DNA of 64,000 nucleotides from Methylocella silvestris. Lineage in GTDB: Bacteria; Pseudomonadota; Alphaproteobacteria; Rhizobiales; Beijerinckiaceae. The first letter of the stretch is position 1. Each line of letters starts with the position of its first letter. Positions 26,149 through 33,940 of this stretch are shown here, in pieces. The notes under the pieces are model-generated. The model saw only the letters and a program-made list of their open reading frames with translations, searched no databases and had not been told where the DNA came from. Made by a program: the position numbers and the translations under genes. The stretch covers positions 62,001-126,000 of the forward strand of contig NZ_PDZR01000005.1 in NCBI RefSeq assembly GCF_002891535.1, written 5' to 3'.

Positions 26149-28527
26149 TTGAAGACGGCTTTGGCAGAGTCTCCCCGGGACCTGTTGCAGGCCCTGTTCC
26201 GGCAGAAAAGCCTGTTTGGAAAATACATTTCCTATTTCGTCGGCCTCGTCGCCTTCGTGCTGACGATCAGCAGCGCCGTCGATGTCTGGATCACCTATCG
26301 CGACACGAAGAACATACTTTTGCACGCGCAGGGCGAAAAGGCCGATGCCGCGGCGCGGCGGGTCGAGCAGTTCATGGCCGAACTCGAACGTCAGATCAGC
26401 TGGGCGACCAGAGCCAGCGTCGCGAGCCCCGAACAGCGCATGGAGGATTATCGTCGCATTCTTGCGAATACGCCGGCAATCGCCGAGATCGCCCAGATCG
26501 ACGGCGCCGGCAAGGAGATCGCGACGCTGTCGCGCGACGGCGGCGCGATTCACACGGGCGACGACTGGACGCTGACCGCGGCCGCGCGCGAGGCGCGCCA
26601 GGACGGCGCCTGGTTCGGCCCCGTCGTGTTCGCCTCGACCGGGCCGCGCATGCAGATCGTCATGGCCCATTCCGGCAATGCCGCCGGCTTCACCGTCGCC
26701 GAATTCGAGCTGAAATATCTCTCCGACATCCTGAACGGCATTCAGGCAGGACCGGGGATTTCGGCCTACCTCACGACCAATGAGGGCAGGCTCATCGCCC
26801 ATACCGATACGAGCCTCGTCGGCAAAAACCTCGACATGTCGAAGCTGCCGCAGGTGCATGCGCTGAACCAGGCCGGCGCCCCGCTCGACATCGGCTCCGA
26901 CCTCGACGGACAATCGGTGCTGTCGGCGGCGGCGACGGTGCCGCATATGAAATGGCTGCTGTTTGTCGAGCAGCCGGTCACGCAAGCCTTCGGGCCTGTC
27001 GTCTCGCTGCTCATCCGGCTCGCCTGGCTGTTTGGACTCGGCCTCATCTTATGCATTTGCGCCGGCGTTCTCCTGGCGCGCCGGATGACCGTGCCGATCC
27101 GCGCCGTGCAGGAAGGCGCCTCGCGCCTCGCCTCGGGCGATTTCGATCATCCGATCGAGGTCCACACCGGCGATGAGGTCGAGGTGCTCGCCGATGAATT
27201 CAACCGCATGGCGGCGCAGCTGCGCGAATTCTACGCGCGGCTCGAACAGAAAGTCGACGACCGCACCCGCGACCTCGCCCAATCGGTGCAGGAGCTGAAG
27301 GCGCTCGAAGAGATCGGCCGCGCGCTCGCCGCCTCGCTCGACCTCAGCCTGGTGCTGCAGACGGCGCTGACGCGAGCCGTCGAGCTCGCGGAAGCCGACG
27401 GCGGCGCCATTTACACCTTCGACCGCGAGCGTGGCGCCTTCCATCTCGCCGAGGCGCATGGGCTCGATCCATCCTTCGTCGCGGCGCTGCGCGAGGTCAA
27501 ACTGACTCGGCTCGACGGACTCCTCGGCGAAGTCGCGGAGCACGGCCGCACGGTGCAGGCGCCGGAGATCGCCGACTGCCCCGGCTTTCCGCTGCGCGCA
27601 GCGACCATCGCCGCTGGATTTCGCTCGGCTCTCGTCGTGCCGCTCGTCGCGCCGGACGGCGTGCTCGGCGCCCTTGTCGTGGAAAGCAGCCGGCCCGGCC
27701 CGTTTCCCGCCAACAAGGTCAGCCTGATGCAGGCCTTCGCGCATCAATCCGTGCTCGCCATGCGCAATGCGCGCCTTTTCCGCAAGGTCGAGGAGAACGG
27801 CCGCCAGCTCGCCATCGCGAGCGAGCATAAATCGCGCTTCTTCGCCAATATGAGCCATGAATTGCGCACCCCGCTGAACGCCATCCTCGGCTATGCCGAG
27901 TTGCTGCGCGACGGGCTTTACGGCGAACTGCCCGACCGCGCGAAATCGGTGCTGGAGCGCGTCGAAAGCAATGGCGCCCATCTGCTCGGCCTCATCAACG
28001 ACGTGCTCGATCTCTCGAAACTCGAAGCCGGCGAGCTCTCGCTGGTGCTCGATGAATATTCGATGCGCAACATCGTCGAGCAGGCAATCGGGGCGACTTT
28101 CTCGCTCGCGCAGGCCAAGGGTCTGCGGATTGAACAGTCGATCGAGGATCCGATGCCGCTTGGGCGCGGCGACGAACGGCGGCTGACCCAGGTCCTGATC
28201 AACATCCTGAGCAATGCGATCAAATTCACCGACGAGGGCTTTGTCGCAATCAAGGCGCAAACCCTCGCCGACATGTTCGAGATCGTCGTGACCGACACGG
28301 GGCCCGGCATACCGCCCGAGGATCAGACGCGAATCTTCGAGGCCTTTCAGCAGGGCGACAACACCTCGACGCGGCTGAAAGGCGGCACCGGGCTTGGCCT
28401 TTCGATCAGCCGGCGCTTCGTCGAAATGCACGGCGGCGCGATCAGCGTCGCCTCGAAACCTGGCGAAGGATCGAGCTTCACGATCCTCGTCCCGATCCGC
28501 GTCGAACGGCAGAAGGCCGCCGCATGA
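26149..28527 (+). CDS. Membrane sensor histidine kinase (dCache-HAMP-GAF-HisKA)
   Basis: A roughly 792-residue transmembrane kinase. Order: TM1 (about residues 25-45), an extracytoplasmic Cache-type sensor (about 50-270), TM2 (about 285-310), HAMP (VPIRAVQEGASRLASGDFDHPIEV), a coiled coil, a GAF domain (about 385-545), then HisKA with phospho-acceptor His570 in ANMSHELRTPLN and the ATPase with N (NILSNAIKFTDEG), G1 (DTGPGIPPED), F and G2 (GGTGLGLSISRR) boxes. All catalytic residues are present. No ATG fits: TTG at 26149 or 26161, or 26059, are candidates, so the start is uncertain. It is 24 bases upstream of a response regulator-cyclase, its probable partner. Confidence 0.9.
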   Translation: MKTALAESPRDLLQALFRQKSLFGKYISYFVGLVAFVLTISSAVDVWITYRDTKNILLHAQGEKADAAARRVEQFMAELERQISWATRASVASPEQRMEDYRRILANTPAIAEIAQIDGAGKEIATLSRDGGAIHTGDDWTLTAAAREARQDGAWFGPVVFASTGPRMQIVMAHSGNAAGFTVAEFELKYLSDILNGIQAGPGISAYLTTNEGRLIAHTDTSLVGKNLDMSKLPQVHALNQAGAPLDIGSDLDGQSVLSAAATVPHMKWLLFVEQPVTQAFGPVVSLLIRLAWLFGLGLILCICAGVLLARRMTVPIRAVQEGASRLASGDFDHPIEVHTGDEVEVLADEFNRMAAQLREFYARLEQKVDDRTRDLAQSVQELKALEEIGRALAASLDLSLVLQTALTRAVELAEADGGAIYTFDRERGAFHLAEAHGLDPSFVAALREVKLTRLDGLLGEVAEHGRTVQAPEIADCPGFPLRAATIAAGFRSALVVPLVAPDGVLGALVVESSRPGPFPANKVSLMQAFAHQSVLAMRNARLFRKVEENGRQLAIASEHKSRFFANMSHELRTPLNAILGYAELLRDGLYGELPDRAKSVLERVESNGAHLLGLINDVLDLSKLEAGELSLVLDEYSMRNIVEQAIGATFSLAQAKGLRIEQSIEDPMPLGRGDERRLTQVLINILSNAIKFTDEGFVAIKAQTLADMFEIVVTDTGPGIPPEDQTRIFEAFQQGDNTSTRLKGGTGLGLSISRRFVEMHGGAISVASKPGEGSSFTILVPIRVERQKAAA

Positions 28528-28551
28528 AGCTCACACAAAGGATCAATCCCC

Positions 28552-29715
28552 TTGCATGATCCGCCGCTCATCCTCGCCGTCGACGACGTCGCCGAAAATC
28601 TCGAGATCGTCGTCGTTCGCCTCGAAGCCCATGGCTATGAGATCGTCACGGCCTCCGACGGCGAGGAAGGGCTCGCCAAGGCGCGCGCGATCAAACCCGA
28701 TCTGATCCTGCTCGACATCATGATGCCGAAGCTCGACGGCATTTCGGTGCTGAAGGAATTGAAGCGCGACGAAAATCTCGGCTTCATCCCGGTCATCCTG
28801 TTGACCGCCAAGGCCGACCGCACCGACCTCGTCGCCGGCCTCGACGCCGGCGCTGATGATTATCTGACGAAGCCCTTCGACCAGAGCGCGCTCGTCGCGC
28901 GGGTCCGCTCCATGCTGCGGATCAAGGCGCTGCATGATCTCGTCCAGGATCAGGCGCGGACGCTCGCGGAGCAGACGAAAGAACTCGCCGCCTTCAATGC
29001 GACGCTCGAGGCGCGCGTCGAGGCGCAGGTCGGCGAGATCGAGCGGATGAGCCGCCTCAAGCGATTCCTCTCGCCGCAGATCGCCGATGTCGTCGCCGCG
29101 AGCGATGCGGCCCAGGGCCTGCTCGAAAGCCACCGCCGCGAGGTCAGCGTGCTGTTTTGCGACCTGCGCGGCTTCACCGCCTTCACCGAGACGGCCGAGC
29201 CCGAAGAAGTAATGCGCGTCCTCAACGACTACCACGAGACGCTTGGCGCGCTCATCGACCGCTATGAGGCGACGCTTGAACGTTTCGCCGGCGACGGCAT
29301 GCTGATCCTGTTCAATGATCCGCTGCCCTGCCCGCGACACACCGAGCGCGCCGTGCGCATGGCGCTCGACATGATGGAGGCGATCAAGGGGCGCGCCGCC
29401 GCATGGCGCAAGCTCGGCCATGAGCTTGGCTTCGGCATTGGCCTCGCCTGCGGCTACGCCACGCTCGGCCGGATCGGATTTGAGCGCCGCTTCGACTATT
29501 CCGCGGTCGGCAGTGTGACAAATCTCGCATCGCGGCTTTGCGATGAGGCCAAATCTGGACAGATCATCATCGCCGCGCGGGCCTTCCATACGCTTGACGA
29601 TGGCCTGTTTGAATGGCGCCCGCTCGAACCGCTGACGCTGAAAGGGTTTCGGCGGCCAATCGAGGCTTTCGAGATTTTGGGAGCTGCGGCGGCGGCGCAA
29701 AGCGCAAGCGTCTGA
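28552..29715 (+). CDS. Response regulator with class III nucleotide cyclase output
   Basis: A 387-residue cytosolic protein. The receiver domain (about 5-122) has the acidic pair Asp11/Asp12, phospho-acceptor Asp55 (LILLDIMMPK), Thr85 and Lys107. A coiled coil (about 130-165) links to a class III adenylate/guanylate cyclase domain (about 190-375) with metal-binding Asp204 (LFCDLRGFT) and Asp248 (RFAGDG) and the DYSAVGSVTNLASRL segment carrying the transition-state Asn and Arg. The purine-specifying lysine position looks like Arg, so ATP versus GTP use cannot be decided. The start is TTG at 28552 with AAAGGA about 10 bases upstream. It lies between the sensor kinase and an M91 metallopeptidase, all closely spaced. 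Confidence 0.9.
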   Translation: MHDPPLILAVDDVAENLEIVVVRLEAHGYEIVTASDGEEGLAKARAIKPDLILLDIMMPKLDGISVLKELKRDENLGFIPVILLTAKADRTDLVAGLDAGADDYLTKPFDQSALVARVRSMLRIKALHDLVQDQARTLAEQTKELAAFNATLEARVEAQVGEIERMSRLKRFLSPQIADVVAASDAAQGLLESHRREVSVLFCDLRGFTAFTETAEPEEVMRVLNDYHETLGALIDRYEATLERFAGDGMLILFNDPLPCPRHTERAVRMALDMMEAIKGRAAAWRKLGHELGFGIGLACGYATLGRIGFERRFDYSAVGSVTNLASRLCDEAKSGQIIIAARAFHTLDDGLFEWRPLEPLTLKGFRRPIEAFEILGAAAAAQSASV

Positions 29716-29727
29716 AGGAAGATCTCG

Positions 29728-30675
29728 ATGTTCTGGCCGCATTGGAAATATGAGGAATATTGCGAGGATAATTCCACGGCGGATGAAACGGCGGATATCG
29801 TCGATCCGCCCGAAGAACCGGTCGACGCCCATTTTGGCAATGTCGTCGCGAGCTTCTTTCCGATGGCGGATTGGATGGCCTGGTACGACCTCGCCCTCGA
29901 TCCGCATGCGTTCAAGATCTATTTGCACCGCTACAAGACGGAGATCAGGGATTACCGGGTAAAGCTGCGCGCGCAGTTCGCGCCGCTTGCCGGCAGCTTC
30001 GCCGGCAAGGCGCTCCTTGCCGAAATCGGCAGAGCTGGCGCCCGCACCGCGCGCTTCGTGCCGAACTGGAACTGGAGCGCGCCCCTCAACGCGGAAGCAA
30101 GTCCACGCAACAACGTCGGCGCGGACGAGGACTTCGTCAATTCCACGGCGGGCGGAAAGCATGTGCGGGTCAATGGCCGGCGCCGCAGAACCACAGGACG
30201 CGGAACCAATTCACGCGTCGCCTACACGCCGCAGATGTGGGGGCCGGGCGGCGGCTCAAAATCCAAAGCCGACGGCGATGCGCCGGATGTGATCATTTTT
30301 CATGAGCTCGTGCACGCCGCGCGGCAGATGCATGGCCTGCAGGAATTCAAGGAAGTCAATAAGGGCTATAGCTTCGTCGAGGAATATCTCGCAACCGTTT
30401 TGACCAACATCTACATGTCCGAGCGCGGATTGAAGGGACTTCTCGGCGAGCATGGCGACAAGCTGCTCGATCATCCCGAAAAATTCCTCGACAATTATCA
30501 GCACATCGACATGAGCCCGCGCGAGCTGATGGCGAAATTCAAGACGGCTCAGCCGGATTTCTACCGCGCGCTTTCTGTTATTCCCGCGGCCAGGGCGCCC
30601 TTCAATCCGGTGCAACAATATGAGACGGAGCAGAGGGCCGGACAGGCTCTGGCCGCGACGATGTTCGGGGGCTGA
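29728..30675 (+). CDS. M91 (NleD-like) zinc metallopeptidase
   Basis: A 315-residue protein with the zincin motif HELVHAARQMHG (His192, Glu193, His196) and a downstream helix with Glu218/Glu219 (SFVEEYLATV), the spacing of gluzincins. This resembles the M91 family, whose known member NleD is a type III effector that cuts host JNK and p38 kinases; many M91 relatives in environmental bacteria have no known target. No signal peptide or membrane segment is visible; a short acidic N-terminus and a central Arg-rich patch (about 150-163) are noticeable. ATG 29728 has AAGGAAG seven bases upstream, overlapping the cyclase stop, so it is probably the third gene of that operon. Confidence 0.75.
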   Translation: MFWPHWKYEEYCEDNSTADETADIVDPPEEPVDAHFGNVVASFFPMADWMAWYDLALDPHAFKIYLHRYKTEIRDYRVKLRAQFAPLAGSFAGKALLAEIGRAGARTARFVPNWNWSAPLNAEASPRNNVGADEDFVNSTAGGKHVRVNGRRRRTTGRGTNSRVAYTPQMWGPGGGSKSKADGDAPDVIIFHELVHAARQMHGLQEFKEVNKGYSFVEEYLATVLTNIYMSERGLKGLLGEHGDKLLDHPEKFLDNYQHIDMSPRELMAKFKTAQPDFYRALSVIPAARAPFNPVQQYETEQRAGQALAATMFGG

Positions 30676-31046
30676 TCGGTCCGACCGCTGCTGGCACGAT
30701 TAGTGAAACCACCTCTCCGCGAGCGGCGGATCGAGAGGCGCGCACGCCGCCCAATGTCATGGGCGAAACACAATTCCTTGCGTGAAGCGCTCGTGACAAC
30801 AAGCCGTTAGACGCGTTCCGCCGCAAATTGCACGGAACGGCGCCTATGTCTCGAATGGAGCCTTTCCGTCCGCTTTGTCGGGAAAGCGCCATTTCCGCCA
30901 TCGGCCAGATTTAGCCAGAATTCCTGCAACGACGTCCGCGTCGAGGAGCTTTCGGCTCCCCGCAGGCGATGCGCCCACGCGCCGCATGACACCATCGGCC
31001 GTTATGTTTTTGAACCCTTCAAGAATGAGCGGAAGCATGAGATTTT
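30676..31046. other. 371-base gap without a recognisable gene
   Basis: Lies between the M91 gene and an unknown gene. It contains a small hairpin (GGAGCTTTCGGCTCC, near 30948-30962) and several short open frames with Arg/Ser-rich translations that look like shadows. It may hold a promoter for the gene at 31047; no clear -35/-10 pair was seen. Confidence 0.4.
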
Positions 31047-31577
31047 ATGATGACCTCCATCGATTCAACACCCTTCAAACGCCTCGATGCGGAAGGGCGT
31101 CTTTTGAAGCCCGCGCATAAGGCGGAGACCCGTCGTCCAGGCCGCTTCGGCTTTCGCGGCGAAATCGCGCTGACGATCGACCCCCCTGTCACGCTCGAAG
31201 CCGCCTTCGCCACGGCCGAAGACGGCGACGCCGGGTTGTCTTTTCTGGCCGGCTCGCTGTCGTCCTACAAGCAATTGCCAGCCCTCGTCGAAGCGCTAGG
31301 CGCCGAGGTCAAAGCCGACGGCAAATATTTCATTTATGTGTCGGATCTCGACCGCGCCTCGCGCTATCAGATCAACATGGGCGGCGTGCCGCTTTATGTT
31401 CTGCCGATCGACGACACCTCCGTCTACAACGAGCTGATCGATTTTCTTTATCTCGACAAGACGAAGATGAAGAAATTCGACACAGCCGAAAAACTCGACG
31501 TGATCGCCGACGGCGCCGCCAAATACGACCAGGCCTATGAAGCAATCAGCTATGAGGAAGGGCTGAAGCGGCTCTAA
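31047..31577 (+). CDS. Conserved-looking hypothetical protein
   Basis: A 176-residue soluble protein that I do not recognise. It has no signal peptide or membrane helix, and mixes alpha and beta stretches (for example AEVKADGKYFIYVSDLDRA and GGVPLYVLPIDDTSVYNELIDFLYLDK). Composition is balanced with many Asp, Lys and Tyr residues, as in a real cytosolic protein, and codon use is like that of the neighbours. Two adjacent ATGs (31047, 31050) could start it; the ribosome-binding site is weak. It follows the M91 gene by 371 bases on the same strand, but a functional link is not shown. Confidence 0.6.
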   Translation: MMTSIDSTPFKRLDAEGRLLKPAHKAETRRPGRFGFRGEIALTIDPPVTLEAAFATAEDGDAGLSFLAGSLSSYKQLPALVEALGAEVKADGKYFIYVSDLDRASRYQINMGGVPLYVLPIDDTSVYNELIDFLYLDKTKMKKFDTAEKLDVIADGAAKYDQAYEAISYEEGLKRL

Positions 31578-31815
31578 GCGGCGTGTCGGACCGAAAAGCG
31601 CGCCGGCCTCGAAGCCTCATAGCGAAGAACGGCGAAGCAGCATCCGTCCGGCGATAAGGCTCAGGACCCGAGGGCGTCTCTGCGCAGGGGCCGTTTCGAC
31701 CGGCGGCGCCGTATGCAAATGAAAGCGTCGGCGCGCCACATTGTCGAGGCAAGGGGATGACATCGAGGCCGCGGATAACTATCTGTTTCGCAGCGGTTTC
31801 ATCCGGAGACGTCAC

Positions 31816-32343
31816 ATGCTGCGCGGGTTTGGTCTTTTCGGTCTCGCCATCGGGGCAATTGCGACGCTCGCGGTCCTTCCGGCCGAGGCGGCGTCATCGA
31901 CGACGCCTCACAAGAAGAAGGTCGTCGCGGCGCAGCGCCTCAGCGTCGCGGAGGGGCGAAGCGTCGCGCGCGCCGGGGGCCCGGGCGGCCGGCTCGCCTA
32001 TGCGCCGCGCGGACTGCGCGGGCATGGAACCGGATATACGGAGCTCGTCGGCGATCCAGGCAGCGGACTTGGCTTTTACGCGCTGCCGATCGGCGTGCGC
32101 GTCGGCGCTTGGCGCTATCATGTGCGCAACGAGCGTCCGCCGTGGCAAAACCCCGTCCGCTTCGCCATCGCCGCGGACGCTGCGCGTTACAACTATTGGC
32201 TGCCAGTCGCCAATAATGGCTACCGCTACGGCGTGTTCAATCCGAACGACGGCGTCGGCACGCCTTTCTTCGCCGGCTATTATGGCCCCGCCGGCGGCTA
32301 TGACGCGGAGCCGACCCTGTTCGGGCGGCCCTACGGAAAGTGA
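31816..32343 (+). CDS. Hypothetical exported Gly/Tyr-rich protein
   Basis: A 175-residue protein with a clear signal peptide (residues 1-25, FGLFGLAIGAIATLAVLPAEA, cleavage after AEA). The mature part starts with a Lys-rich stretch and continues with many Gly, Tyr, Arg and aromatic residues (YNYWLPVANNGYRYGVFN, FFAGYYGPAGGY), reminiscent of surface or cell-wall proteins of Rhizobiales. The function is unknown. ATG 31816 follows GGAGA by 7 bases; an upstream frame to 31741 would bury the signal sequence. Confidence 0.65.
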   Translation: MLRGFGLFGLAIGAIATLAVLPAEAASSTTPHKKKVVAAQRLSVAEGRSVARAGGPGGRLAYAPRGLRGHGTGYTELVGDPGSGLGFYALPIGVRVGAWRYHVRNERPPWQNPVRFAIAADAARYNYWLPVANNGYRYGVFNPNDGVGTPFFAGYYGPAGGYDAEPTLFGRPYGK

Positions 32344-32482
32344 AGCGTCCGTCGGTGGCTTGGGAATTGCGTGCGTGATGCCGGTATAGTCCGATCAAAT
32401 TTTTGAGGCGGCCGGCGATGCGCTATCGAATAGGCCCCTCCTGCTCCGCGGCGCGCCCGACGCCAAGGAAATCGCGGCGGCG

Positions 32483-33850
32483 ATGAAATCCCTGCCCCGC
32501 CGCCTCGCCATGTGCGAATGGGCCGAGCTGGCCGACGCCGCCCCGCGCATGCGCGCTGCGCTGGCGGCCGGCGGCGCGGATCGAATGTCGCCTTTCCTGT
32601 TCCTGTCGATTCCGGGAGTCAATGCGCAGGAGCACCGCCGCCTGTCGGAAGACTGGATTCGCGCGCGCCGGGCGACGAGCATGGACGGACGCGTCGCCTT
32701 CGCCTTCGATCTGGGCTCCCGCGAAAAAATCCGCATCGGCTATCTCTCCAATGATTTCCACGATCATGCGACATCCCTGCTGCTGATCGAGACATTCGAG
32801 GCGCATGATCGCGCGCGCTTCGAGGCGCACGCCTTTTGCTTCGGCGCCGACGACGGATCGGCGATGCGCGGCCGGCTTCGCGACGCGTTCCATGCGTTTC
32901 ATGACGTCGCGGCGTTGAGCGACGCTGAAGCGGCGCAAGCCATTCATGACGCCGGCATCGATATACTGATCGATCTCAAAGGCTACACCAAGGGCGCCCG
33001 CACCGGCATTTTGTTGCTGCATCCGGCGCCGGTGCAGGTCAATTATCTCGGCTATGCCGGAACCCTTGGCGGCGACCTCTGCGACTATCTCATCACTGAC
33101 GCGCATATGACGCCGGGGAGTGCCGCCGCCGATTATTCCGAATCCTTCGCCTATATGCCGCATTCCTACCAGCCGCGCGGCCGCAAAGGCGCGATCGGCG
33201 CAAAACCGACACGGGCAGAGGCCGGACTTCCAGAGCAGGGCTTTGTGTTCTGCTGCTTCAACCAGGCCTATAAGATCACGCCGGCGGTGTTCGATCTCTG
33301 GCGCCGCCTGCTCGACGAATTTCCCGGCAGCGTGCTTTGGCTGCTTCGCGCCGAACAGGCCGAAGGCAATTTACGCGGCGAAGCGTTGCGGCGCGGCGTC
33401 TCGCCCGACCGGCTTATCTTCGCGCCCGACATGAACCAGGTCGATCATCTCGGCCGGCTGCAACTCGCCGATCTCGTCCTCGACACCTCGCCCTATGGCG
33501 CGCATACGACGGCGAGCGATGCGCTGTGGGCGGGCGTGCCCATTGTCACCTTCGCCGGAGAGACCTTTCCGTCACGCGTCGCGGGCAGCCTGTTGCATGC
33601 CGTCGGCATGCCCGAACTGATCGCCGCCGACGCGGAGGAATATCTCGCCATCGCCTCCGTTCTGGCGAGCGAGCCCGAGCGGCTCGCGGCTCTGAAGACA
33701 AGGCTGCGGCAGGCCCGCCTGACCGCGCCGTTGTTTGACGTTGGCGCCTACACGCGGGCGCTTGAAGCGCTTTTTGAGACGATGTGGAGCCGACGCCGCG
33801 GCGGTCTGCCGGCCGCCGCGATCTGGGCGAGCGTAATAAAAAGTTTTTAG
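32483..33850 (+). CDS. GT41 (OGT/SPINDLY-like) glycosyltransferase, no TPRs
   Basis: A 455-residue protein matching the catalytic part of bacterial O-linked N-acetylglucosaminyltransferase-like proteins. Conserved parts are KIRIGYLSNDFHDHATS with the catalytic-region His, PAPVQVNYLGYAGTLG, and the nucleotide-sugar site DTSPYGAHTTASDALWAGVPIVT with GETFPSRVAGSLL. Family members normally carry N-terminal TPR repeats for substrate choice; none are present. In-frame coding-like sequence without a start codon reaches back from 32482 to a TAG at 32387, so the gene may be a truncated remnant or start at a weak codon. The acceptor protein is unknown. Confidence 0.8.
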   Translation: MKSLPRRLAMCEWAELADAAPRMRAALAAGGADRMSPFLFLSIPGVNAQEHRRLSEDWIRARRATSMDGRVAFAFDLGSREKIRIGYLSNDFHDHATSLLLIETFEAHDRARFEAHAFCFGADDGSAMRGRLRDAFHAFHDVAALSDAEAAQAIHDAGIDILIDLKGYTKGARTGILLLHPAPVQVNYLGYAGTLGGDLCDYLITDAHMTPGSAAADYSESFAYMPHSYQPRGRKGAIGAKPTRAEAGLPEQGFVFCCFNQAYKITPAVFDLWRRLLDEFPGSVLWLLRAEQAEGNLRGEALRRGVSPDRLIFAPDMNQVDHLGRLQLADLVLDTSPYGAHTTASDALWAGVPIVTFAGETFPSRVAGSLLHAVGMPELIAADAEEYLAIASVLASEPERLAALKTRLRQARLTAPLFDVGAYTRALEALFETMWSRRRGGLPAAAIWASVIKSF

Positions 33851-33886
33851 AAACTGGTTGCGTTCATAATTGTAAGCAAACGACTT

Positions 33887-33892
33887 TATACT
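33887..33892 (+). promoter_or_regulatory. Possible -10 hexamer of the A+T-rich gene
   Basis: TATACT lies 48 bases before the ATG at 33941 in the A+T-rich leader (33851-33940). A -35 element at standard spacing is not clear, so only the -10 is proposed. Confidence 0.25.
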
Positions 33893-33940
33893 ATATCAGT
33901 AATACTCAGAAATCAGATCTGTATTGTTGAGACATTTCAA

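Noticed and set aside
25399-26985. Long open frame on the minus strand across DUF2147 and the kinase start
   Set aside because: Arg/His/Ala-rich translation without domains; it is the antisense shadow of GC-rich genes that have clear families on the plus strand.
27049-30162. Two long minus-strand open frames opposite the kinase and cyclase genes
   Set aside because: Shadow frames; the plus strand encodes intact HisKA, ATPase, receiver and cyclase motifs.
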